Of a DNA stretch of 7,021 nt, positions 1-6,558 are shown piece by piece. Source of the DNA: Bacillota bacterium (GTDB taxonomy: Bacteria; Bacillota; Clostridia; Acetivibrionales; DTU013); assembly GCA_023399355.1 (NCBI GenBank), contig JAEWQC010000182.1, forward strand, positions 1 to 7,021, written 5' to 3'. The position numbers and the translations under genes are program-made. Positions within the stretch are counted from its first letter, which is position 1. Every line of letters starts with the position of its first letter. A model generated the notes under the pieces. That model was not told the origin of the DNA, searched no databases, and saw nothing but the letters and a program-made list of their open reading frames with translations.

Positions 1-345
1 AGCCGGAGGATGCTGCCTGCCGGGCTGGTTCCGCTGCGCGGGTAGTGGCAAAGTGAGCAGGCTGGAAGTATGCCTGTGGTATTGAAATTCATCCCCTGTG
101 TAGCCATTTATTGAAAATCATCCCGTATAAATCTGTTGCGGGTGTGGCCCGGCATCCCGGTGGACATGATCGTGCAAGCAGGATTCCATGCTGCTACTCC
201 ATGCTCTTTGGTTCAATTTTCGCACCGGCCGATCGTAACCACGGCTACTTCGTGCCGGTTACGGATTGGCCGCAGCTTTGTTTCATGAGCAGCGCTATTT
301 CACCGGCAAGCAGCTTGCGCGCTTGAAGCCGGACGAATTCTCTAA
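1..345. mobile_element. GC-rich remnant, possible IS21-type element end
   Basis: This stretch is clearly richer in G+C than the remaining ~6.7 kb and contains no open frame with a convincing start, ribosome site or recognisable domain. Its frames are short and broken. It carries two near-identical copies of ATTGAAATTCATCCC about 29 bp apart. Read on the other strand these are GGGATGA-TTTCAAT motifs, reminiscent of the multiple repeats in the ends of IS21-family elements. The plus frame that ends at TGA 55-57 could be the last residues of an IstB-like ATPase, but it is too short to judge. From 125 to 345 there are only shadow frames. The composition changes sharply around 345. I read it as mobile-element or other gene debris flanking the AT-rich island; the family assignment is weak. 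Confidence 0.35.
81..124. repeat. Imperfect 15-bp direct repeat
   Basis: ATTGAAATTCATCCC at 81-95 is repeated as ATTGAAAATCATCCC at 110-124, with one mismatch in 15 and a start-to-start distance of 29 bp. Tandem copies of this kind are typical of the transposase-binding ends of IS21-family insertion sequences. No target-site duplication can be seen because the window begins nearby. Confidence 0.6.
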
Positions 346-422
346 AATTACTCCCTTTCGATAAGAAACCTAATAAGAGCTTGACTGGCTTGAAGTCACA
401 TGAAAGAAGTTCCATAAATTGA

Positions 423-3400
423 TTAAATTTCGAGCTTCTTACCAGATTTCTCTTCAAAACTTTTTATCACATCTTTCGGTATAATACCTAAAAAATAGTT
501 CTCAATTAGTTCCCAAATATATTGGTTTTCAAATGCCCCCTCGAAAATATATGTAAGCATTTCTACAGAAACCTCATGCCGTTCATTGACTAATTCAATT
601 AGTTTATTATGATACCGGCTTGGTCTTTCAATAATTTCTTTCATTGTTTTAGTCTGATTCACATAAATATATAGTTGGCTATTTTTCCCGCCCAATGCCT
701 CAAAAATTAGTATATCGAGAGTTTCTAGTACACCAAGTATCAAGAGGCTTTCCTTAAATCCCTTGCTGCCAGTATCATCAATTAAATAAAGCATGTCCTC
801 TTTCATTAAGTTCATAATATTTTGGAATCCGTTATCAACCCACTTAAAAAATCCGCCAGTCCCGTTCATAAACCTATATTTTATATCACCGGACTTTAAT
901 GTTTTTCCGACTAAAACCCGAGCATGGATATTTTTACAATAATCTCTCTGATAGACCGACATTGCGGATAGAATTGTGTCAACAATACTTCTGGCCTTAT
1001 ATACATTAATGGGAATTTCATTTACCAGTTCTTGAACTAAGCCCGTATCTCCGTCAATATCATAGTATTTCTCTTCCCTTATAGACTTGTTAACAATTTT
1101 CTTGATTGCATTGATATAGAGATCATATTTTTGTAGATAATTGTTTTGGAAATCTACTGTTACCCTAAGAGCCGGCTTGATCAAGTCTTTTTGGGTAAAA
1201 GCAAGCTCTTTATCCCGACTGTATAGCATAAATTTAAACCTAGGGAACGAATATTTTGCACTAAAACCATACTCCCAGATTTTTTTAAGGTTAACTGAGC
1301 AAACATGTGTGGAACTATCTTCTTCCTGCAATACTGATCCATATATAGATTTGATATCCTTTTGTGTTCCTGGTGCCATCATAAAAAAACCTGTTTCAAA
1401 TAGCGGGATAGGCCTGACATAGAAAGGTGAAAAAGAAAATCTTCTTTCAAAATCCTTTTGAATTAGCAACATAGCCGTTTTTACTTTATTGATGCCATCG
1501 TCTTCATTGAAAAAAGGATTTTCAAAAATATGTGAGAAATTCTCCGCATCAACAAGCATTTCATTGCGTTTTTTAGTAATTCGCTTTTCAGGACTGTTTT
1601 TTATTGTTTCCTGGTGTAATTCATATACTTTCCTGATTACCTCAATCAGTTGATATTCCTTAATAACAGAAAGCCCATGCAGTCTGTTAATATGCTTAAA
1701 ATCATTTGCCATAAACTTGTAAAATGCTTCCCCCCTCAAGCCTGGTCTCCTTGCGGCACGTCCAATCTCTTGTACGTAGTCACAGACATTACCTGTAGGA
1801 GCAAAGTGAGCAACAATTTCAATATCATCAATATCTATACCCATTCCAAATGCCTTAGTTGCTAACATAATTGGAGCTTCTTTATGTAAAAACCTTTTGT
1901 AGTTCTCTTCCTTTTCATACCCGCCTAACTGTCCGTGGTATCTGGTAACATATCTTTCCAGACCTTTAAAGCCACAATATTCCCAGAACCTGTTTATCAG
2001 TGCAACTGTCGGAAAATAAACAAGCATTTTTTGATCCAGCATCAAAGCTTGATCAATTTTCTCTACAAGCTGATCAAACTTATTCAGTTCATATTCCGTC
2101 TTGCCTGTGATTTTAGCCACTTTTTCTATATTAATGTCTATATCATCCCTTTTGATGTAACCAAGATAAGTAATCGGATCAATCATTTTGAGGCTTTGAA
2201 TTGTTTCCTCATACATGTTTTCCAATCCACCGTAAATCGCGGTAGCTGTAAATGTAGCTAGAACAAAACCCATTCCTTTTTTAGTGATTTGTGCCTTTTT
2301 TATTTTGTTTAAGTGATCTCCCAAATACCAATAATCCGGTCTGAATTGCTTTCCCCAGGTGGTAACAATATGAGCTTCGTCAACAACAAGCAGACCTAAA
2401 GTCCTATCTCCAATAATTTGATCCAGATCGCTTTTGCTCAATAAGGACTCAGGGGAAATATACAGAATATTACACTTTTTGTCTGCGATATCATTTATAA
2501 TTTCCTGTTTCTGAATTGGTGATATATCTGAATTAATCGTACGGGCGGAATGATAACGATGAATTTCCAGATTTGCAACCTGATCTTTCATCAATCCAAT
2601 CAAAGGGGAGATAACTATAGTAAAAAGCTGATAGTTTTCTGCTAGGTAAATAGCAGGGATTTGAAAAATCACAGATTTTCCAGCACCTGTAGGCGCTGTA
2701 ACAAAAATATCCCTATAGTCTTCTCTTCTCATGCATTTTTCTGTTTCTACAACAATATTAGTGATAATTCTGCTCTGTTCAATTTCTTCAACCTCTTTCT
2801 CACCACTTCCGAGCCGATGGATATTATATGTTTTTAATCTACGAAAGCTATCATGACCCCAGTGCTCTTTCAAAATATAAAAAAATTCTGGTCTTGTTTC
2901 GTTCTTAGGCCCACCATCATCGACAAACCCGATTACTACATTTGTCTTATCCTTCAAAAGGAATTTTAATATTCCTACTTTTTCTTCCAGTAAAACTTTA
3001 TTCAAGCTAGTATTCTTCTCCAGAATATACACTGTTGCTTTATTCACATGAAAAAGGTCGTCCATCATGGTGATATAATCTTCTTCATCAAGAACTTCAT
3101 AACAATCTCCGGAAATATCAACCTTTTCTCTTTCTATATGGTCGCGAATTTTCTCATATATTTTAATTGTGACTTCTTTTTCGTGAGATAAGGTATTATT
3201 ATAAGAAACATAGTATCTTCCGCTAATTTTTTTTATATTTCCATATATGGCAGTCAATTCACCCAAGTTGCCAATCTCAACGGCTTCACCTTCTTTTTCT
3301 TCGTCAAAATGATCTTCCAAGGCTTTTAATCTTTCATTGGAAAGGGCGATATGCAAAGGATAATAGTTGATAAAAAGATTATTTTCCAATATAACTATTT

Positions 3401-3641
3401 TTCTGTATTGCATGAGTACCAATTCATAAAGTGCGAGATATTCATCATACGAAATTACTTTCCTGCCCAGTCGGGCTATTTCCATAAAGGCACTCAGCTT
3501 GTTTTCAAGAATTTTGTCCATGTCAATGATGAGATACTTATCAATTAGTTGAATGTCTATTCCCTTTAAGACAAATATGGTGTTCTCGTCGCTATTATTC
3601 TCATTCATGATTCGATAGATATTTTTTATTAAATCCAGCAT
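423..3641 (-). CDS. Large RecQ-like SF2 DNA helicase with unassigned N- and C-terminal domains
   Basis: Predicted ATP-driven DNA unwinding enzyme, about 1072 aa. Seen, numbered from the ATG at 3641: Walker A TAPTGAGKS (315-323), motif Ia SPLIGLMKDQ (345-354), DEAH box (421-424), then TWGKQFRP (428-435), which matches the RecQ aromatic-rich loop, FTATA (464-468), YHGQL (568-572), motif V TKAFGMGIDI (595-604) and motif VI QEIGRAARRP (624-633). This order and wording are RecQ-type. Unlike standard RecQ (~600 aa), it has ~290 unassigned residues before the helicase core and ~430 after it, with no cysteine cluster for the RecQ zinc domain and no evident HRDC domain. It is the second gene of a minus-strand operon behind the sigma factor. 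A GTG at 3650 is an alternative start, but it would overlap the ribosome site. No U-rich terminator hairpin is seen after the stop. A role in phage or plasmid defence is inference from context. Confidence 0.9.
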   Translation of the reverse strand: MLDLIKNIYRIMNENNSDENTIFVLKGIDIQLIDKYLIIDMDKILENKLSAFMEIARLGRKVISYDEYLALYELVLMQYRKIVILENNLFINYYPLHIALSNERLKALEDHFDEEKEGEAVEIGNLGELTAIYGNIKKISGRYYVSYNNTLSHEKEVTIKIYEKIRDHIEREKVDISGDCYEVLDEEDYITMMDDLFHVNKATVYILEKNTSLNKVLLEEKVGILKFLLKDKTNVVIGFVDDGGPKNETRPEFFYILKEHWGHDSFRRLKTYNIHRLGSGEKEVEEIEQSRIITNIVVETEKCMRREDYRDIFVTAPTGAGKSVIFQIPAIYLAENYQLFTIVISPLIGLMKDQVANLEIHRYHSARTINSDISPIQKQEIINDIADKKCNILYISPESLLSKSDLDQIIGDRTLGLLVVDEAHIVTTWGKQFRPDYWYLGDHLNKIKKAQITKKGMGFVLATFTATAIYGGLENMYEETIQSLKMIDPITYLGYIKRDDIDINIEKVAKITGKTEYELNKFDQLVEKIDQALMLDQKMLVYFPTVALINRFWEYCGFKGLERYVTRYHGQLGGYEKEENYKRFLHKEAPIMLATKAFGMGIDIDDIEIVAHFAPTGNVCDYVQEIGRAARRPGLRGEAFYKFMANDFKHINRLHGLSVIKEYQLIEVIRKVYELHQETIKNSPEKRITKKRNEMLVDAENFSHIFENPFFNEDDGINKVKTAMLLIQKDFERRFSFSPFYVRPIPLFETGFFMMAPGTQKDIKSIYGSVLQEEDSSTHVCSVNLKKIWEYGFSAKYSFPRFKFMLYSRDKELAFTQKDLIKPALRVTVDFQNNYLQKYDLYINAIKKIVNKSIREEKYYDIDGDTGLVQELVNEIPINVYKARSIVDTILSAMSVYQRDYCKNIHARVLVGKTLKSGDIKYRFMNGTGGFFKWVDNGFQNIMNLMKEDMLYLIDDTGSKGFKESLLILGVLETLDILIFEALGGKNSQLYIYVNQTKTMKEIIERPSRYHNKLIELVNERHEVSVEMLTYIFEGAFENQYIWELIENYFLGIIPKDVIKSFEEKSGKKLEI

Positions 3642-3646
3642 TTCCT

Positions 3647-3654
3647 TCACCCCT
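3647..3654 (-). promoter_or_regulatory. Ribosome binding site deciding the helicase start
   Basis: The minus strand reads AGGGGTGA here, ending 5 nt before the ATG at 3641. The site overlaps the TAG stop of the upstream sigma gene (3655-3653) and contains the competing GTG (3650-3648). It therefore favours ATG 3641 over GTG and suggests translational coupling of the two genes. Confidence 0.7.
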
Positions 3655-4663
3655 AATAAAAGTTTTTTATCTGTTTGGATCTTGATGGGTGCCTCATTTT
3701 CCTTATTGCTTTTGCTTCAATCTGTCTTATCCTCTCTCTCGTCAAATTGTAACCGGCTCCAACCTGCTCCAGCGTCAGAGGTATTCCATCGTAAAACCCG
3801 AATCTTCGCTCAATTATGTCCTTTTCTCTAGGCTTCAGTGTATTAAGTAAATTCGCCAACGTCTCTTTCAGAATATCTTCTTCCACTTGCTCTTCCACTG
3901 TTAGGCAGGTATCTTCAAGTATCAGATCACCCAATTCGCACTCTTCATCTTCTCCAACAAGTGAATTCAAAGAAGAAGGTGACATTATGTTACTAGAAAC
4001 CATCAACAACTCTTCGAACTTTTCTCCATTAATTCCCTTTTGCTCTGCTAATTCCTTCATTTCAGCTTTTGTACAGCCGGGATTATGGGCAAGAATTCCA
4101 ATTAATTTAGTGACCTGCTCGAAGTAATGGACTGGCAGCCTTACGGTAAATCCACAATCAACGATTCCCCTTATGATTTTTTGGTCAATCCACCAGATGG
4201 AATAAGTAGTAAATTTCGCTTCTTTCTTTGCTTCAAACTTATCTGCTGCTGACATCAAGCCAATAATTCCAAACTGGTACAAATCCTCTTCATCGAGCTT
4301 ATGATTATATCTTCTGCCATATTTACGCACCCTACTCCAAACAAGTTTGCTATTATTGTTAATAAGAGCATCAAGGGCGTAATTGTTTCCCTGCTGGTAG
4401 ATAAGGCACAATTGCTCATTTGACAACTTCTTAAATCTATTAATCGTGGGATAGTTAGTTTTTAATTCTTGCACCTGCGGAGGCTTACCAGAATTTTCGT
4501 TATCATAGTCAATCTCAATGCCCTCTTCGATCAGAAGCCTAATAATTTCATACTGCTGTAATTTTGTCAGCCTGGAAAATATGCTGTTGAAATCATTCTC
4601 CCTCAGCTTGTTATCTACAGATAAATATGGTTGAATTTTTTTTAGGATGTATCCTTTATTCAT
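3653..4663 (-). CDS. SigA/RpoD-like sigma-70 family RNA polymerase sigma factor
   Basis: Directs RNA polymerase to -10/-35 promoters. The 336 aa contain a region 1.1-like N-terminus (~5-55), region 1.2 (~80-115), regions 2.1-2.4 (~98-180, with EEDLYQFGIIGLMSAADKF and the melting aromatics W157 W158), region 3 (~183-250, ending in a GEDEECELGD loop) and region 4 (~265-330). The 4.2 helix-turn-helix LTRERIRQIEAKA and the RHPSRS tail are almost identical to housekeeping SigA, so ordinary -35 recognition is likely. Region 2.4 differs: by eye alignment to E. coli RpoD, R436 is Asp160, A438 is Lys162 and T440 is Ile164, while Q437 is kept (Gln161). The ATG at 4663 follows AAGAGGA with 4 nt between. 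Only 2 bp separate the stop from an upstream GTG candidate of the helicase, so the two are co-transcribed. It is probably an island-encoded accessory sigma, not the housekeeping copy, given the gene partner. Confidence 0.92.
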   Translation of the reverse strand: MNKGYILKKIQPYLSVDNKLRENDFNSIFSRLTKLQQYEIIRLLIEEGIEIDYDNENSGKPPQVQELKTNYPTINRFKKLSNEQLCLIYQQGNNYALDALINNNSKLVWSRVRKYGRRYNHKLDEEDLYQFGIIGLMSAADKFEAKKEAKFTTYSIWWIDQKIIRGIVDCGFTVRLPVHYFEQVTKLIGILAHNPGCTKAEMKELAEQKGINGEKFEELLMVSSNIMSPSSLNSLVGEDEECELGDLILEDTCLTVEEQVEEDILKETLANLLNTLKPREKDIIERRFGFYDGIPLTLEQVGAGYNLTRERIRQIEAKAIRKMRHPSRSKQIKNFY

Positions 4664-4701
4664 ACAATCCTCTTAAATATGCGCTTTTTAGTTCAATTGT
4701 A

Positions 4702-4717
4702 TCAAAACGTTTGAAAC
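4702..4717. repeat. Overlapping short palindromes in sigma-operon leader
   Basis: TCAAA-ACG-TTTGA (4702-4714) overlaps GTTT-G-AAAC (4709-4717). Both lie about 15-30 nt downstream of the predicted start of the minus-strand transcript. They could form an operator for a repressor, but in AT-rich DNA short palindromes also arise by chance. Confidence 0.35.
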
Positions 4718-4738
4718 ATATATGCCAAATATAAACAT

Positions 4739-4767
4739 ATTATATCAAAGTTTTTAAGTGATTCCAA
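4739..4767 (-). promoter_or_regulatory. Extended -10 SigA-type promoter for the sigma-helicase operon
   Basis: On the minus strand TTGGAA (4767-4762) is followed after exactly 17 bp by TATAAT (4744-4739). A TG one base upstream of the hexamer (4747-4746) makes an extended -10. The predicted transcript starts near 4732, giving a leader of about 70 nt before the ATG at 4663. The -35 matches the consensus in 4 of 6 bases and the -10 matches in 6 of 6. Confidence 0.75.
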
Positions 4768-5043
4768 AATAAAGTAATAGCTACATAATATTTTTGCTAT
4801 ATGCTTTCACAAAATATGGATGGGGTGGTGGATTCTATTCGTGATGTTTTGGGAATTATGGTTTTTCAGTCAGAAAGCTCAGAGTAACTTTTCGAAGGGG
4901 GCAATTTTAATTTCCGGCTCCAAGCACTCCACATGCAAATACTTGAAACCAGAAAATCCAAAAATTTGTCACCAATCTTGAATAATAAAAAAATAAAACA
5001 GTTTCTTTAATGCCAATATAAATGAGATTTTATAAAAATTTCT
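4768..5043. other. Intergenic core between divergent promoters
   Basis: No supported gene. The segment lies between the two outward-facing promoters, so neither would transcribe it. Its left part (about 4815-4930) is less AT-rich than the rest and holds a 28-codon frame from ATG 4801 to TAA 4887 without a ribosome site. It also has a G-rich patch (GAAGGGGGCAATTTTAATTT, 4896-4915) that looks vaguely like an insertion-sequence end. The right part is A/T-rich, which could help promoter opening or bend DNA. I see no tRNA, riboswitch or CRISPR repeat. Confidence 0.5.
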
Positions 5044-5063
5044 AAGCAATATTTTTCAAATTC

Positions 5064-5072
5064 TGATATAAT
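5064..5072 (+). promoter_or_regulatory. Extended -10 promoter for the TPR-CSD/rnlA operon
   Basis: TGATATAAT gives a perfect -10 hexamer (5067-5072) with the TGn extension. There is no good -35 at 16-18 bp (candidates AAGCAA or TAAGCA), as is usual for extended -10 promoters. Transcription would start near 5079, leaving a leader of roughly 130 nt before the start codon at 5211. This is the only strong -10 in the second half of the intergenic region. Confidence 0.7.
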
Positions 5073-5156
5073 ATTTCATACACAGGTTGGTAAATATTAG
5101 TTAAGGACTATAAATCGGTATTATCTTTTATTCATCTTATCCTTGAAATTGGAAGA

Positions 5157-5172
5157 AGCTAAAGCATTAGCT
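5157..5172. repeat. Perfect inverted repeat in leader of the plus operon
   Basis: AGCTAA-AGCA-TTAGCT is a 6-bp perfect stem with a 4-nt loop, 38 nt before the start codon and about 80 nt into the predicted transcript. It lacks a U-run, so it is not a terminator. It could be a protein operator, or an RNA hairpin that the encoded RNA-binding protein recognises; chance occurrence is possible. Confidence 0.4.
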
Positions 5173-5196
5173 AAACAAAGTATATTAAGTAAATCC

Positions 5197-5201
5197 GGAG
5201 G
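5197..5201 (+). promoter_or_regulatory. Strong ribosome site supporting a TTG start
   Basis: GGAGG (within CCGGAGGA) lies 9 nt before TTG 5211. No ATG or GTG in that frame has a comparable site nearby, so the TTG is the likely initiator. Strong ribosome sites with weak TTG starts are common in low-GC Gram-positive bacteria. Confidence 0.8.
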
Positions 5202-5210
5202 ATTTTTACT

Positions 5211-6554
5211 TTGGATATAACTATACAAGATAAAGAAGTTGAATTTACCAAAGAAAATGCTAAAGCAGAATTTTCTAAAGGCAATTATCCTCTTGCAAAA
5301 GCAATTTTTGAAACACTTTGGAATAATTCTAATAAAGATGATGCGTATTTGCTCTATGATTACGGTCGAGCATTAAGAAAAGAAAAAGAGAATAGCAAGT
5401 TTATCGAAATCTGTAATGGGTTAAATGATAAGCAAGACATCATAAATAACAAGTGGATTATATCTATTTTATGTTGGTGCATATATGATTCGTATATTAA
5501 AAATTACTCTGTGGATAATAAAGAGGATTTTTATGATTTCATTAAAAAGGCAGAATATATAAAGAATAATTGTGAACAGTTGAATACAAATGAACACTGT
5601 AAAAACCCCTATGTTTTGACAATAAGAAAGGTTGTAAAAATTTATAATGAAAGAGCTTCTAAAAATTACAAGGAAATTATAAAATGGTTATCTTATTTAG
5701 ACCCAGATAAACTTTCAGAAGATGTTTTTAGCTTTCAAGATGAAAATGGCAAAGATAGAGAAATGGCTTCATTAAAAGAATTTTATTATCAGCATATGGC
5801 AAAGGCCTTTGAAAAAACAGAAAAATATGAAGATTGTGTAAAGATTTGCGAAACAGCTTTTCAACAAATAAATAGATTTCATTATAGAAATAATACTTGG
5901 TTAAAAGCAAGAATGTATTTTAGTAAATGTATGTTGCAAGAAAGCCAGGAGCATTTAGAAAATGCCATTGGTGAATATAAAGAACTCGCATATAATGAAG
6001 ATTATTGGTTTATGTATCACAAATTATCACAAATCTGTTTTCGCTATAATAAAGCAAAAGAGGCTTTACAGTATGCAAGTAAAGCCTTTTGTTGTAGATT
6101 CGAGTATGAGAAAATGGTTAATTTAATGTCAGACACTGCTCTTTTATGGCAAGCAGCCGGGGATAATTCGAAGGCAAAATTATTTTTTCAAGCTAGTGCA
6201 TTTTATAGAAAGCGTCAGGCGTGGTCATTTTCGGAAGAGCTTCAGTTTGCAATAAGCACATTAGAAATAGATATAGAAGAAAAACCAAATATAAAAGTTT
6301 TGCAAAGTATATCCGCTGACTATGTAAAAGCAATTGAAGGTAAAAACAAGAGATTAGAAGGTAAAATAGATAACATTCTTACACATGGGAAATCAGGCTT
6401 TATTAAGCCTAATAATGGTGGCCCGAATATTTACTTTAACATGAAGGATGTCATCGGAAGAAAAACTTTGGTAAAGGAAGATAGGGTAGAATATGAGCTT
6501 ATAAAATATGAAGATGAAAAAACGCGGGCAATAAAAATAGAAGTGAGGGGTTGA
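5211..6554 (+). CDS. TPR-like repeat protein with C-terminal cold-shock domain
   Basis: 447 aa, no signal peptide or membrane segment, so cytoplasmic. Residues ~14-350 are helical repeats with TPR character: ENAKAEFSKGNYPLAKAIF (15-33), then units near 189-218, 266-294 (WFMYHKLSQICFRYNKAKEA) and 301-338. Residues 384-444 form a cold-shock (OB-fold) domain: it opens with GKI, has GKSGFIKP (393-400) where RNP1 lies and NIYFN (406-410) where RNP2 lies, then KTL..EDRVEYEL and a K..AI.I end. Relative to CspA (KGFGFI; DVFVHF) some aromatic contacts are lost while F397, Y408 and F409 remain, so RNA or ssDNA binding is likely but altered. The gene is followed after 4 bp by an rnlA-like toxin whose ribosome site lies inside this gene's 3' end. 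This suggests a partner, activator or neutraliser of that RNase. I know no characterised protein with exactly this role; function is inference. Confidence 0.85.
   Translation: MDITIQDKEVEFTKENAKAEFSKGNYPLAKAIFETLWNNSNKDDAYLLYDYGRALRKEKENSKFIEICNGLNDKQDIINNKWIISILCWCIYDSYIKNYSVDNKEDFYDFIKKAEYIKNNCEQLNTNEHCKNPYVLTIRKVVKIYNERASKNYKEIIKWLSYLDPDKLSEDVFSFQDENGKDREMASLKEFYYQHMAKAFEKTEKYEDCVKICETAFQQINRFHYRNNTWLKARMYFSKCMLQESQEHLENAIGEYKELAYNEDYWFMYHKLSQICFRYNKAKEALQYASKAFCCRFEYEKMVNLMSDTALLWQAAGDNSKAKLFFQASAFYRKRQAWSFSEELQFAISTLEIDIEEKPNIKVLQSISADYVKAIEGKNKRLEGKIDNILTHGKSGFIKPNNGGPNIYFNMKDVIGRKTLVKEDRVEYELIKYEDEKTRAIKIEVRG
6545..6550 (+). promoter_or_regulatory. Ribosome site of rnlA-like gene inside the preceding gene
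   Basis: GAGGGG overlaps the last codons of the TPR-CSD gene (stop TGA 6552-6554) and stands 8 nt before ATG 6559. Translation of the toxin gene is probably coupled to that of its upstream partner. Confidence 0.75.
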
Positions 6555-6558
6555 CATT

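Noticed and set aside
111..326. 71-codon plus-strand frame in the GC-rich segment
   Set aside because: It starts at a TTG with no ribosome site, overlaps the direct repeat, has no recognisable domain, and is matched by equally long frames on the opposite strand.
382..398. TGACT-N7-AGTCA hairpin after the helicase gene as terminator
   Set aside because: Only a 5-bp stem and no U-run follows on the minus strand, so it does not qualify as an intrinsic terminator.
245..457. 70-codon minus-strand frame overlapping the helicase stop
   Set aside because: It overlaps the helicase 3' end, crosses the composition boundary, and shows no family motif; most likely a chance frame.
1935..2261. 108-codon plus-strand frame inside the helicase gene
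   Set aside because: Antisense to conserved helicase motifs, with no ribosome site or domain.
3648..3650. GTG as the start of the helicase
   Set aside because: It lies within the AGGGGTGA ribosome site that fits ATG 3641, and has no good site of its own.
3816..4127. 103-codon plus-strand frame inside the sigma gene
   Set aside because: Antisense shadow of strongly conserved sigma regions 3 and 4; serine-rich composition is typical of such shadows.
4664..5210. CRISPR array, tRNA or riboswitch in the long intergenic region
   Set aside because: No regularly spaced repeats, no cloverleaf with a T-loop sequence, and no known aptamer pattern could be seen.
5143..5220. 25-codon leader peptide frame overlapping the TTG start of the TPR-CSD gene
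   Set aside because: Its only starts are TTG codons without a ribosome site, and it shares sequence with the real ribosome site; coding looks accidental.
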